Shown here: positions 12,901-23,553 of the stretch, one piece after another
How positions within the stretch are numbered: position 1 is the stretch's first letter
Layout: each line of letters starts with the position of its first letter
From: Aplidium turbinatum
Taxonomy: Eukaryota; Chordata; Ascidiacea; Aplousobranchia; Polyclinidae
DNA length: 64,000 bases
Reading direction: 5' to 3'
NCBI GenBank assembly: GCA_918807975.1
Contig: OU964918.1
Location: 40,780,477 to 40,844,476, forward strand
The notes under the pieces: generated by a model
What the model was told of the DNA's origin: nothing
Database searches by the model: none
Seen by the model: the letters and a program-made list of their open reading frames with translations, nothing else
Made by a program: the position numbers and the translations under genes

Positions 12901-13126
12901 ACGCTTTGCTGGAAGTGAGCTAGAAATAGCAAAAATTCACCAAAATCTTGAATTTACAAGAAAACTACACAACTTTTAGCATCAAATTTAATATCATCAG
13001 ATCCGCCTGGCAATTTTAGGAAAAGTCAAGAAAAACCAAGTGCATGGCGTTACTGTGCTTCAAATAATCAAAGGAAATATGAGGGGGGGGCCAAATCTGG
13101 CCTCCCCTTGAGGAGCAAAGTGTTAA
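9933..13126. mobile_element. piggyBac-like non-autonomous element, copy B
   Basis: Same 3.2-kb element as copy A and in the same orientation, with TTAA at 9933-9936 and 13123-13126 (element proper 9937-13122). The left TTAA abuts passenger DNA, while the right TTAA abuts the 3' portion of the SINE whose 5' portion lies before copy A. The right end carries a G-rich stretch and then GGCCAAATCTGGCC, a small palindrome, just inside the tip. No transposase is seen. Confidence 0.82.
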
Positions 13127-13185
13127 GCTCTGCAAGAAGCTTTCCCAGTCCGAGGATAAAGATTCAATCAATCAATCAATCAGTT
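13127..13185 (+). mobile_element. tRNA-derived SINE, right portion
   Basis: Continues the SINE interrupted at 4549: it contains CAGTCCGAGGATAAAGATTC, the 3' hallmark of the family, and a (CAAT)n tail. Directly after it the outer part of the right terminal inverted repeat resumes. Confidence 0.8.
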
Positions 13186-13275
13186 TCAAGCAAAATCAGT
13201 TCTGACTGCACCATCTCAGAGGACCGTGTTTACCCGGTCACGCTTGACTGATATCAGCTCGGAAAAGGTCTATTG
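13186..13275. repeat. Right terminal inverted repeat, outer part
   Basis: Reverse complement of 710-803. Together with 4250-4343 it completes the right copy of the 189-bp inverted repeat; homology ends at GGTCTATTG. Confidence 0.65.
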
Positions 13276-14121
13276 TAGTTAATCTACTCATCTAAGGATT
13301 TAATGCGCTTAAAACAGTAAGTTTCATGTTTTGACGAGAGAGATTTTATTTTTTTACGACAATTGCTAAAAACTAACACTTCCAACGAAAAAATAAAACA
13401 CAAGAATAAAATAGTTGATTGTGAGGTGGCGCGAAAGACCATGTTTCCGATGTAAAAGCGGCCTTGTATTGCGACACTTTCACAAACCACTTGCCAATTT
13501 CTTTCGCTTCGCTTCAAAGGAATCTGTACCGCCTGTGCGCTTACATTTTAATTGTAAATTTCACTCGCGATTGCCGATTGCAGCAAAACAACAAGAGACT
13601 TGTTGCATGCATTTCATTGCATTGCAATTTGCAAATCTAAAGATTATTGCGTTGTCTGAGCCGTCGCTGCAGGAGGGCATGCGGGCGTGCCCCTTCCCCT
13701 CACAACGACCTGCGCACACACACTTCAGGCACTGAAGAAAAATTGGTTTTAATTTTAGTTTCATTAACTTAGTGGCAAGTCAAAATATTACTTTTCATGG
13801 TCTTTCCACTTGTGTGTTGATCCGAAATAAATTTATCGGCGATTAATTATCGGCGATAATCAAATATTGCCTTTGGCGATAACGATTAACGATAACTGAA
13901 AAAATAATTGAGCGATAACGATAAGCGATAAAAATTTATCGCCGATAATGCCCATCACTGTCAATAGGTAACTATGACTATGAGGGAACAATTTCGGTTT
14001 GTGACGACACAAACGTGCGTTGATATTTTGCTTTTGTTGCTAGCACAGAGTACACTTTCGAATTTGGTTGTAAATTAGCTGCAACTCATTTATTTAGTCA
14101 AGGGAAAAGTTTACTAAAAGC
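13276..14121. other. Intergenic; fragment of a GATAA-rich MITE
   Basis: No gene is recognised. Around 13830-13962 there is a stretch of repeated CGATAA/CGATTA motifs ending in CCCATCACTG, which looks like the tip (CAGTGATGGGCATTATCGGC) of a hAT-type MITE. I could not find its other end or a target duplication. Confidence 0.4.
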
Positions 14122-14307
14122 ATGAGTGTCAAAAGAAAAGTGTCAGAGGAAAACAGAGAGTTCAATCCTACTTGGGAGGAAAGGTATTTTTTGCCAATAG
14201 CAATGGTAAACGACAGTGTCTGGTTTGCTTGCAAGTTATTTCAGTGCCTAAAGAGTTTAATTTAAAGCGACATTACAGCACCATGCATGAGAAAAAATAA
14301 AATAGAA
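14122..14307 (+). pseudogene. hAT transposase N-terminal zinc-finger remnant (GTF2IRD2/SCAND3 type)
   Basis: The frame opens MSVKRKVSEENREF...TW and, after a one-base shift in a T run near 14190, continues as NSNGKRQCLVCLQVIS and NLKRHYSTMH. This is the C-x2-C...H-x4-H finger found at the N terminus of GTF2IRD2/SCAND3-like hAT proteins. It then stops. A hAT-like right tip, CCACCCTG, lies at 14669-14676, preceded by CGGCCCGTGAAG-type subterminal sequence, so the remnant probably spans to there. The left tip is not found. Confidence 0.6.
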
Positions 14308-14879
14308 TAACGTGTTATGTATCGTATCTTTTTTACTAGCTGAAAATCACTTTTTGAGTCGCAAGCAGAGATTAAAAAGTGAGTTAGGCGAGCAGCAAAA
14401 CATTAGGTCGATGAGAACAGCAAACTCAGTCCTTTCATTGCAACTGCATTTTGTCAGCGACAAGATTTGTTAATGTTCATAGCCTGCGAACAGTAAGATT
14501 GTAGCTAAAACAGATCGAAATTTACAGAAAAAAGTTCAAAATCGCAACCTATTTAAGTTTTTATTTAACAACGTTTCTACTTTCAGCAACGCGTTATTAT
14601 TTCTCACCATACGGCCCGTGAAGTTCTTCTCAGACCCTAATGTGGCCCTTCATGTTCGCAGTCTTGGACCACCCTGGCCTAGGTCTATCTACATATTTGA
14701 CATATCTGCATACTTCATGAGGCACCTGCAATTATCAGATTGCCTTAATTTCACATAAAAATAAACATACCGGTGTAAAGTTGTATTAATTTCATCTTAA
14801 AGGCATTCAATTTGGGGGAAAATACATAGGCTTGTCACCTAGGCTAAGTTATGTGTTTTCATGCGTGTTTCAGCCGCAT

Positions 14880-15074
14880 CATATATTCTTATAAAAAAAA
14901 ATGGAAACCTTAATTCATTTATTTTATTTAAATAAAAAAATCTGTTGTTTAACCGATGCAGTCAGTTCAATACATTTGACAATATATTTGTTCAAATAAA
15001 CAACAGTAATTTACTAAGAAAGACAGCGAATAAAATCAATTCTCTAGATATTTGTGAAAGAATAAGTTTGTTTG
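14880..15074 (-). other. Probable FBXO7 3' UTR with polyadenylation signals
   Basis: On the minus strand, AT-rich sequence follows the FBXO7 stop codon. It contains AATAAA-type hexamers, including an AATAAAATAAA run about 140-160 bases downstream of the stop. This is an inference from position and motif only. Confidence 0.4.
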
Positions 15075-16586
15075 TTAAGTGTCAGATTGGTCCATCATAC
15101 CTCCGCCACGACCTGGTGTAAATCTACCACCATTTGGGTACATGGGATCGTATCTTGACCTTGGAAGTGGGTTTCTAGAGCCAGGAAATATGGGTCTGTT
15201 TTGACTGAAAGGATGAGGGGGAATTAAGCCATGCCCAATGCCTCCAAATGGACCGTAAGAAAAATGCGGTTCAAGATCATAGTTTCCCCCCAATATTTCA
15301 ATAGGTTGTCCAGGAAATTGAACAGAAATACTTTGCTGGCCAGGCTGGGCTACTGTGACAGAGGGATAAGGGTTAAATGGAGAATAAGCAAATTCTAGTT
15401 CTCTTTTAGCTTTTTCTTTTTCCTCTTTTTTCTTTTGGATATACTTTCGCTTATATGTTTCCTTCCACGCCATGATGTTAGTTACTGCTGTGGGTCCGAA
15501 TTCTCTGACGTAAAGCGCTTTCCACAAGAGGTCGTCATCAGCAATTTCCAGCAGTCTATGACAAGTTTGCGAAACAGCACACAAACTTGATGCATCAAGG
15601 CTTGTAAAAATGTTAATTAAAATCTCAGGAAATAATGACAATAGTCCATGTAATGGCAAAAGGTGTAATTCTTCTCGCATGATGTCCACTGCTTTGTACG
15701 CAATGTTTTCTTTGAAGAGTCGGGATAATTTCCAAAGGTTTTCGTACACAGTTTTTTCGTTTGAAGGTTTTCGTGTTGAGTCGAATTTTTTTACAAATTC
15801 TTCTGCTTTTACATGCAATGATATAACTTGTTCATTAGCGTTTTCGCAATGATGCACCAGTCCGTTAACAAGCACATACGAGCCAAGAACAGTACAATTA
15901 AGACAAAAAACCAACGCCTCCGCTGCAGGATGATTGTATTCCAAAATGACTGCAAATGAAGACAGAGCCTTGCTTATATCAAATGGATGTTGCATGCTTG
16001 AAGTCAATTGAAGGTTAAATCCACTTTCCAGCATCAGGTTATGAATTACTGCACAAAGGGCATGAAAATAATCTTTCACTGCTGTGAGGTTGTATAATGT
16101 GTGAAGTGTTGATGGAAGAGGTTGACCGTCCAAGTAGTCTTGAAGAAGCTGTGGGCGTCGATGCACGTTATGATAAGAGCTTGCGCTAGCTTGTTCAGCA
16201 TCATCTGTTGTATTTATTCTTGAGCTTTTCTCTGCTTTAATGTCGGTGATAAAATCATCAACAACAGATAATTCCTTTACATGTTGTTGGGTTTGTGCAA
16301 CGGATAAAACGCTGTCGAAAAACTGATCTTCTTCATTACATAAAACCACATTATTTATCTTGATTAAATCTCCATGCACTACGCCGACATTACTCAATGT
16401 CAGGAAATCACTTCCGAGATTTGAGCAACCGTCTAATGTTACATCAAAGTTATCTTCTGGCTGGAGGTTAAAATCTGTTGAAAATTCTTCCCTTATTCGA
16501 GCTTTGACATAGCCAAGCAAATGGTCTGGATTATCCTGTAAAGTTATTATCTTTGTCACTAAGCCAAAACGTACTCTTAACTTCAT
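15075..16586 (-). CDS. FBXO7: F-box only protein 7 homologue, single exon
   Basis: Intact 503-residue frame. Family knowledge: FBXO7 is the substrate adaptor of an SCF (SKP1-CUL1) ubiquitin ligase, binds the proteasome regulator PI31, and acts in mitophagy in mammals. Visible here are an N-terminal ubiquitin-like region (1-80), a linker, an FP/PI31-like region (about 180-305, including HNLMLESGF), an F-box (about 315-360, LFPEILINIFTSLDASSL and DDLLWKALYVREFG), then a basic WKETYKRKYIQKKKEE helix. The C-terminal third is rich in Pro/Gly and ends in GRGGG, as in the vertebrate protein (about 520 aa). The start at 16586 opens directly into the UBL strand, so it is likely correct. The coding region has no intron. 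A TTTCAATTCAG acceptor-like site lies about 35 bases upstream of the ATG and could mark a leader or 5' UTR splice. Neighbours are transposon debris. Confidence 0.93.
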   Translation of the reverse strand: MKLRVRFGLVTKIITLQDNPDHLLGYVKARIREEFSTDFNLQPEDNFDVTLDGCSNLGSDFLTLSNVGVVHGDLIKINNVVLCNEEDQFFDSVLSVAQTQQHVKELSVVDDFITDIKAEKSSRINTTDDAEQASASSYHNVHRRPQLLQDYLDGQPLPSTLHTLYNLTAVKDYFHALCAVIHNLMLESGFNLQLTSSMQHPFDISKALSSFAVILEYNHPAAEALVFCLNCTVLGSYVLVNGLVHHCENANEQVISLHVKAEEFVKKFDSTRKPSNEKTVYENLWKLSRLFKENIAYKAVDIMREELHLLPLHGLLSLFPEILINIFTSLDASSLCAVSQTCHRLLEIADDDLLWKALYVREFGPTAVTNIMAWKETYKRKYIQKKKEEKEKAKRELEFAYSPFNPYPSVTVAQPGQQSISVQFPGQPIEILGGNYDLEPHFSYGPFGGIGHGLIPPHPFSQNRPIFPGSRNPLPRSRYDPMYPNGGRFTPGRGGGMMDQSDT

Positions 16587-17570
16587 AACTTACCAGTTTT
16601 AAAATCTTTGTGACTGAATTGAAACAACTAAACTTCATGAATTAGGCTATTACTAAAATACTGTAGAAGCCATTGAAATAAGACTTCTTACTTAAAAATA
16701 TTATTCTCCTTATGAAAAAAATTACAGTAGGCTACCGAAGATTACTCAATAACTCAAACTTTTAGAAAACAACAATAACAACTTTTTATTTTGATAAAAG
16801 GCTGTATCAAACTGAATTTCGATGGTTGGTTGTTTCAAGCCCATTTTTCAGTTGCTATTGTTTTATCATAATTAAAAAAGCATTGTGATTAAAGAATGAA
16901 GCAATCATCAAATTGAATTTAGTTTATGATTTTTAATGTATGGCTTTGTAAAATAAATTACGTAAGCTACAGTGCTGTATCACCCATGAAATATCCCTGA
17001 TGGATTTCAATTGCCTCATTTCAAAGAAGAGCACATTACAGCATGTAGTCAATTTATAATAAAACATAAAATGGCTCCATAATTTAGGCTACATTCACAT
17101 TCATCATTTATCCAACATCAAGTTTCACATTAAATTGCATTCTTCTGTTGCGGCCCTTTACAAAATTTAGGTTTTGACTTTGGCCCCGGTGTTGAAAAAG
17201 GTTGAGGATCACTAGTCTAGGCTATTGGTGAATCTGCAGTCTAATCATCTGATAGCCTACTTGTTAGCTTATGGATAAAAAAAAATAGAGAGTAGGCTAC
17301 AACACTAAATTAGCAAATTCAAGTTCTTTAAATTCAAATTTGATAAATTTGAATTTATCAATTTAGTGTGGTACTTTACTTTTTTTTTATCACACTGCTC
17401 ATACTTTTGGATCATTGATGAAGTCAAAAGAAGATTTTAATGAAAAGTTTAGTGACTAAGTTTCATTTTGGTAGCTTATTAATGTCTTGATTGTTTCAAT
17501 GTTATATACGGCGTTAGAAAGTTCATAACGGAATTGGGTTGGAATGAAGGAAGACTGTCTTCCATCCCAT
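16587..17570. other. FBXO7 upstream intergenic region
   Basis: AT-rich. It presumably contains the FBXO7 promoter, but no clear core element is seen. Near 17155-17212 a stretch with GCGGCCC and TTGAGGATCACTA looks like one end of a hAT-type element; no partner end was found. Confidence 0.4.
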
Positions 17571-17689
17571 CTGTAGCGCACCCAGCATGGGGCTAAGGGG
17601 GCTCAACCGCCCCCCCCCAAACCCGCCACTAAAAATGAAGTTTTTGTATGCTCCTCATTTATACATTTTGCTTACAGGTTAGGCATGAA

Positions 17690-18240
17690 TAAGACACAAC
17701 AATACAACAGGGCTGAGCATTATAACAATATATTTTACATATTTAACTAACAAATAGTTTTAACAGTTGAACGTTTTCAGTTTAACTTAAGCAATCATCA
17801 GGAATCTGAAAATATTTATAGAAATGCAATAAATTTTAACTTCTTGAAGGTAAAATTACATTAGAAAAAGGCAACTACATAAATAACTACGAACAGGGAA
17901 GGTGATACATCAAGTAAATGTTGAAGAGAATGGACTTGCCTCCAGCAAATAATTGTTTGTTCAAATTTGGGTTGTAGCGTTTGATTAACAGTGCCTCCTA
18001 TCATAACAATGAATTTTGGTGTCAAATTGGGATTTGCTTTTGCGTAAAATTTTAAATGAGTCAGCAGAGAATTTTTGATCAGAGCAAAAAGAACACTCCA
18101 TGATATGGTCTTTAATGGCACTTTTCTTTAACTCAATAAAGTTCAGATGCTCCTGTACACTCGTGGTCAAATGTCTGTTGGACATACCGATGTACCGTAC
18201 GTCAATGCCGAATCACACGGACATGTAAAACTGTATAGCC
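17690..18240 (-). pseudogene. Penelope-like element 3' fragment with GIY-YIG endonuclease remnant
   Basis: On the minus strand, translation gives YIGMSNRHLTTSVQEHL, then SAIKDHIMEC and SFKILRKSKSQFDTKIH in overlapping frames. This is the pattern I associate with the GIY-YIG endonuclease C terminus of Penelope-like retroelements. It is followed downstream by TTCCTGATGATTGCTTAAG and GAAAACGTT, a 3' trailer that recurs at 19630-19780 on the plus strand. At least one frameshift is present. Confidence 0.6.
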
Positions 18241-18619
18241 TACGACGTTTGAGCAGAGAGACGAAGGCGTCTGGGACTTTAGTTGAAAATACAAACTAAT
18301 TTTGAGTGTTTTGTAAGTAGAAAAAACGTCCACATCAAATTTATTGTTTACAAAATTAGTGTTTTGTTTCAAACTGTTTTCGTTCTAGTTCTTGTTTTCG
18401 CACTTATTTGTGTTGGCAAACGGAAAGCTAATTCTATCTAGTCATAGGCCTACATGACGAATACGTCGAGATCTATAGAAGATTGCAAGAGTGGACGTAG
18501 GGATGAGGATCGAAGCTGATGATGCTATATAGTAGCATTGGGTTCACTAGGCCAACTTCTAGTCTGATTGAAAGAACGAATCCTGATGTATCGGCAACCG
18601 GTGGGTTGTGGGCTGTGAG

Positions 18620-19001
18620 CAGTGGCGTAGCGAGGGGGGGGGGTTGACGGTTTCAACACCACCCCCCCCCCCCCCCCGCCTTGGCACGCGTGTTACGTCA
18701 CGATATTGAGAATGATGCTTTCACTTTCTTAAAAAGAAAACATAGAGACTTTAACTTTATTTCGGAAAAATGCCGAAGAAAACATGATCATATCCTTTTG
18801 CTATGCCACCAGACAGCACCATTTTACAGGAATATTCATACTCACATTTTTTGTTGAAAATGCTCTCAGAATGCACCAATTCGAAGTAATTTTTCAAAAT
18901 TTTCTGGGGGAGGCCCCCCCAGACCCACCGCCGCTTTGTGTCGTCTTAGGCGAACACGCCGTCGGGCCCCCTCCCTTTCAAAATTCCTGGCTACGCCACT
19001 G
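18620..19001. mobile_element. hAT MITE (TIR CAGTGGCGTAG) nested in a hAT element
   Basis: 382 bp from CAGTGGCGTAGCGAGG to CCTGGCTACGCCACTG, with a perfect 8-bp duplication GCTGTGAG at 18612-18619 and 19002-19009. Long G and C runs lie just inside the tips. It is the same TIR family as 2976-3663. Confidence 0.9.
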
Positions 19002-19144
19002 GCTGTGAGTGCCTTTAAATATTAATCAAAAAGAGATGGGCATTGGCCTATTGTCACTGTCACTATTGTCTCAAATCACTCGGCCGACATTTCTGAATTA
19101 GCCCCCCCCCAAACTTTTTTTCTGGGTGCGCTACTGCATCCCAT

Positions 19145-21344
19145 CATCCAAATTTCCAACCTCTTTCCATCCTTAACATTTTCCATTTTCTATCCAAACA
19201 TCTGCCTTCTATTCCATCACATGTTATTCCCTGTGGTTCGAAACACATGTGCAAACAGTGTTGTTTGGCATGTGAAGTCAAGAAACACGATTACATTTGA
19301 ATGTTGAGCACATAGGCTACAGTACAAAATCGAAATCACCGTAGGCGAAAATCTACTGTATATTCAGCATACTTCCTCTAGGGCTAGAGTATCTGTCTGC
19401 TTCAACATTAGTCAGTTCCTTATGACCAACCAAGAGTGTTCGATACAAAACATTTAAAAAGCCTTTAAATTGCAAAATATTTTGTTTCGACAGAGAATAC
19501 CCTTTCTCCTTTCATTTTATATATGTTTTTCACACTATTGCTTTTAATCGTTGCGTCTTTCTTGGTGCTTATAGTTATAGTTATTTAGTTAGTTAGTTAC
19601 AGTAGTTGCTTCCAAGAAGTTGAAACTTATTGTATTTTATAAATATTTGCAGATTCCTGATGAGGGCTTAAGTTAAGCTGAAAACGTTTGAATGTTAAAC
19701 TATTTGTAACTATGTAAAAAATATACTGTGTAATGCTCAACCCTGTGGTATTGTTGTGTCTTGCCTGTCTTTGGTATAAAAAAAGCAAACTCTCTCTCGA
19801 AACTACATTTTATACCTTTTTGAGATCGAAGCAATTTTTTAAACAGACCAGGTTCCGGAAACAGACCTAAAAGTTCGAAATAAAGGTAAAGCACGTCTAA
19901 CTATAAGTCTCTGAAGTTAAAAAGCGGCGAAGAATAAAATGTGCACGGCTTTACGTTAATGTTCTTATTTCGGTTTTAGACTTTACAATTGTTCAATTCT
20001 ATAAACTTTAACTGTAACTATTTTAAAAATTTTCAAGTCGGTCTCAAGAAATCAGCCTGTGTCTAATTAAATAATATAATTAATTTAAAACAAGACATAT
20101 TATTTTTATTGACTCTAGAATTGCTTAAGTTATATGTATCAGCAACTGCATATTTGTATTTTTTTATGATATTTATGATGTAAACACAAATCTAATCCAT
20201 CCCTTTTCATAACTTAGCAACAGCAAGAGCGTAATCGCTCCAAACCATTTCATCTCCTGTTGCAACCTTACTTGGAATTGAAGTAAGGCCCAGGCCCAGC
20301 AGAGGCATTAGCAGGAATTAGAGATAGTTGACCATTGAGCTAGTAATCAGTTTGAAATATAGACTGTAGCCTAAGTTTCATGCAAAGCTGTTCTAAACGA
20401 AATCATATTGGTTGAAACAAATCCAAACAAAATGCTACGTTATCAGAAGTGGCTGGAAATGAAATGAAGTTGCACACAAACATAGGAACAAAAGTTACTT
20501 TCTTTTTAAAATTTGTTTCAACTTTTTGTTTATATATAGACTACGGCCTTCAAAACAACGAAACAAAATATGCAGAATATCACAGAAAAGAGAGATTGGC
20601 TTGCGTAGATGTCTCTGAGTCCTTTTGTTGGTCATCGCATCCAAAGTAACTGATATGAACAGTATTATGATATGCCAATGAATCAAAATAGTTTTAAAAT
20701 AACAAAAATAAATGTGCAACATAAAGTGATTTTTGAATTGCTTTCAACTAAGCAAAAATAAACATGACTTTCTATGTCAGCTACGTTATCATAAAATCGC
20801 TTTTTACTGATTTAAAATTTAATTTACAATTTTACAGTAGCATCGGAATAGCTATTCGTTAAACTAATTTTATGATGGGAGTGGCATTGAGCCTTTTGCC
20901 TCTTATTGTTCTTTTAAGGGCCATCCTGCTAGTAGCCAATTTGACTTTGAAAGTTACATGGAATGTTAAATTACCAAGATCAAGCGATTTCATAAGTTAT
21001 GTATACTACAACTAAGAAAAAAATGTTTTTGCTTGTGTTTAATTGTTTTGAAAATAAAATTGAGAAAATTATAAAAAAAAAAACAGGAGAAGAGCTTTCC
21101 AAATTGTCAGAAATTTTGAAGCTTTGGTTCACCATATCTTATAAAGGACATTTCGCATTGGCAAAAAATATATTCAGCAGACACAGCACGTAATTTTCAG
21201 TCAAACTATGTAACAAAACAAAAAAAGTCCGGCTGACATTGGGTCCCTCTGTTTTTTTTTTCACAAATGGCCAAATACCTGCAAAGCGAATCATTTTTTT
21301 TATGTTTATCTCGGTCTAAGAATGCAAATCAAACAAAAATCCTA
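19145..21344. other. Intergenic with a Penelope-like trailer
   Basis: At 19630-19780 on the plus strand, the sequence matches the reverse complement of 17690-17830 (GATTCCTGATGA, GAAAACGTTTGAA, AATGCTCAACCC), so it is a second 3' trailer of the Penelope-like family. The rest is AT-rich with no recognised gene. Confidence 0.5.
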
Positions 21345-23300
21345 AAAAACACGAAAGTAAACTGCATCACCTAACGCCTTCTGTTACATCAGACTTGTAA
21401 TTCAGTCTTAACGTTGAATTTTGAAACAAAATTAAACAGTTTTTTTTGGGAAGAAACTTATTTTCAAATGATACAAATTGTAATAGAAAAAAAAATTCTT
21501 TTAAAGTTTTAAACAGTTTTGTACCAAACAGCCCTAATGGTAAGTCGTTTTATTTTAAATTTTGCTTTCTTCACAGGACTGAAATTTCCACAGAGATTTG
21601 TTGAATTTTTGGAAATATAGGTTTGCTTTACTGGAGAGACCAAGTTGTAAGCTTTTGGGGCTACCGCAATGCACTTTTGCCACTGTAATGGCTCTGTTGT
21701 TTTCCACTTGCGGTAGGAGCAACCACATGACTGAACATCTACGTACGTTACTCATTTGAAAAAAAAGAAACTCAAATTATGGTCTCACTTATAAGTTAGT
21801 GCGCACACGAGATGTTATTCACATGACAACTAACGAAATGGACTGCAGGAGTCACGCGCTGTAGCCTACATACAGATGAGAATACAGTATCACCAGCAGG
21901 CCACGGTGTAAGATCTCACACAGAGCTTAGTCAGAACTAAGTGAAATTAGCAGTGCTGGTTGAAAGACATTCAGTAACTGCTTATTATTACCTTTCACCA
22001 GTAATCTGTGGTTTACGCATAGGCCTACAATTATTTCAAAACACAAAAGAGCAGAATTACAGTAAACTATATCCCAGTGGATGTCTTAATAATAATAATA
22101 TCAATAATAATCATGCTTTAATAATCATGCTTTGCAATAATAGTCTTGCAATCACAACAGCTTAGGCTACATGCTGTGATAAGAAATGGTCACCAGCTGA
22201 ACCAGGTAGGCTACAGTTTTAACAAAGGAAGAAGAATCTTTGTGCTTAGCATAGTGATTTTTGAAGGTGTTGCGACAGTATCAATTTTCTTTTAACATAA
22301 TAACTTATTTCAGTCTCAAGCACGATGAACGTTTGCATTTTGTCGCTTCTACCTTTTTCTACACCTTTGCCATTGTTGGCGTGTATTGTTTTCGCTGTGA
22401 TGGTCAGAAATAAAACCAATTGAACTGAACAGATCGCAGATAGCAAAATTCGTCATCTTTACATTGATTCGATGTCTGCAGACGAAAACTAACTGGTTTT
22501 GCTATCTGAGAAGTTGCTCAGTGGCAGTAGCCTAGCCTTAGGTGATGCAACTTCAACAACACGAGCTACAAACAACCAAAAAGATTATTTAGTAAACGGT
22601 AGACTTTTCAATTAATCATTGTTTCGTTTATTCTAACTTCAGATACAATATTATAGTATTATTGAAACGAGCCATCAACTTTAACAACTATTCAAATTTT
22701 ATTTACTTTTTTGCTGACTGTAATTTTTTAGATGTCAAAACAATTTTAAAGCTGGAGAAGTTTTGTATATTTTTACTGAAACAAAATGAAACCATGACAA
22801 TAAAATCTTGCGAAAATAGGCTAATTTTGCTTTAAATAACCCTAATTACCTGCATTGTTTGTCCGAGTGGAGATACCATCTCACAGAGTTGAGCATCATT
22901 GTGAATCAGTAAACGGAAATGTATTATTTTACGTCATAGAGTTGTGGTCATGCAAGGCAACACATAGCCTACTCAAGATCGTGACGCCAGCGTTTTTTCA
23001 TGTTAATTTGCACGATTTATTTCGTAATATTTCTGGAATATTTTATACAGCAACGTTAGTGGGCCAAATAATAGAAAGGGGGCATTCTTCCTGACAGTCA
23101 GCGCAAGGTAAAGTAAGCTCTTTAACACGATAGGTTTGCTGATTAAAATAACTTTAAAAAAAACGAAATAAGCTTTCAGCAGGCTAACAGCTACTACAGC
23201 TAATGGGGGTTGTAACAGAAGTAGGCCTGTATAGATAATTAATTAATAGATCATCATTTTGTTTGCACGCTGAAAAACAGAGCTTTTTGATACAAATCAA
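21345..23300 (+). repeat. 2-kb block, upstream copy (recurs at 54710-57200)
   Basis: Many matching landmarks occur in the same order and orientation in both blocks. Examples are TTGTACCAAACAGCCCTA, CAGTAACTGCTTATTAT with TTTCACCAGTAATCTGTG, GTTTATTCTAACTTCAGATA, ACGTCATAGAGTTG and AAGCTTTCAGCAGGCTAACA. Divergence is substantial, so the duplication is old. This copy ends about 120 bp before the first CACHD1 exon, so it may include its promoter region. Confidence 0.65.
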
Positions 23301-23418
23301 ACTTTTTTGATAAGTAATGTAAGCTCAATAATTTGAGTTGTGATGAAGTTAAGTGAGTGAATTTGACAAAATAAAAAGTACTTTATATTTCCACAGACTA
23401 GTGCATTAAATACACATA

Positions 23419-23553
23419 ATGAACAAACAGATATTGTGGATATTACCGTATATTTTATTTGACCATGTTCTTTGTCAAAACATTCAGCCAAGGCTGTTTT
23501 CAACAAGAGTGGATGAATTAGTAGAATATTCACTGAAGCGTCGTGAAATGCAG
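23419..23553 (+). CDS. CACHD1: CACHD1-like exon 1 (signal peptide)
   Basis: Starts at ATG and encodes MNKQILWILPYILFDHVLC, a hydrophobic secretion signal, then the mature N terminus. Ends CAG before GTAGGC, phase 0. Confidence 0.85.

Larger units (their letters stand above)
17571..19136. mobile_element. hAT-type element carrying Penelope-like sequence
   Basis: The ends are C-T/A-GTAGCGCACCCAG inverted repeats and the flanks are a perfect 8-bp duplication CATCCCAT (17563-17570 and 19137-19144). Inside are a minus-strand Penelope-like fragment (about 17700-18240) and a later-inserted hAT MITE (18620-19001). Without the MITE the element is about 1.18 kb. No hAT transposase is seen. Confidence 0.85.

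Noticed and set aside
15610-15852. Plus-strand ORF opposite FBXO7
   Set aside because: Shadow of the conserved minus-strand coding sequence.
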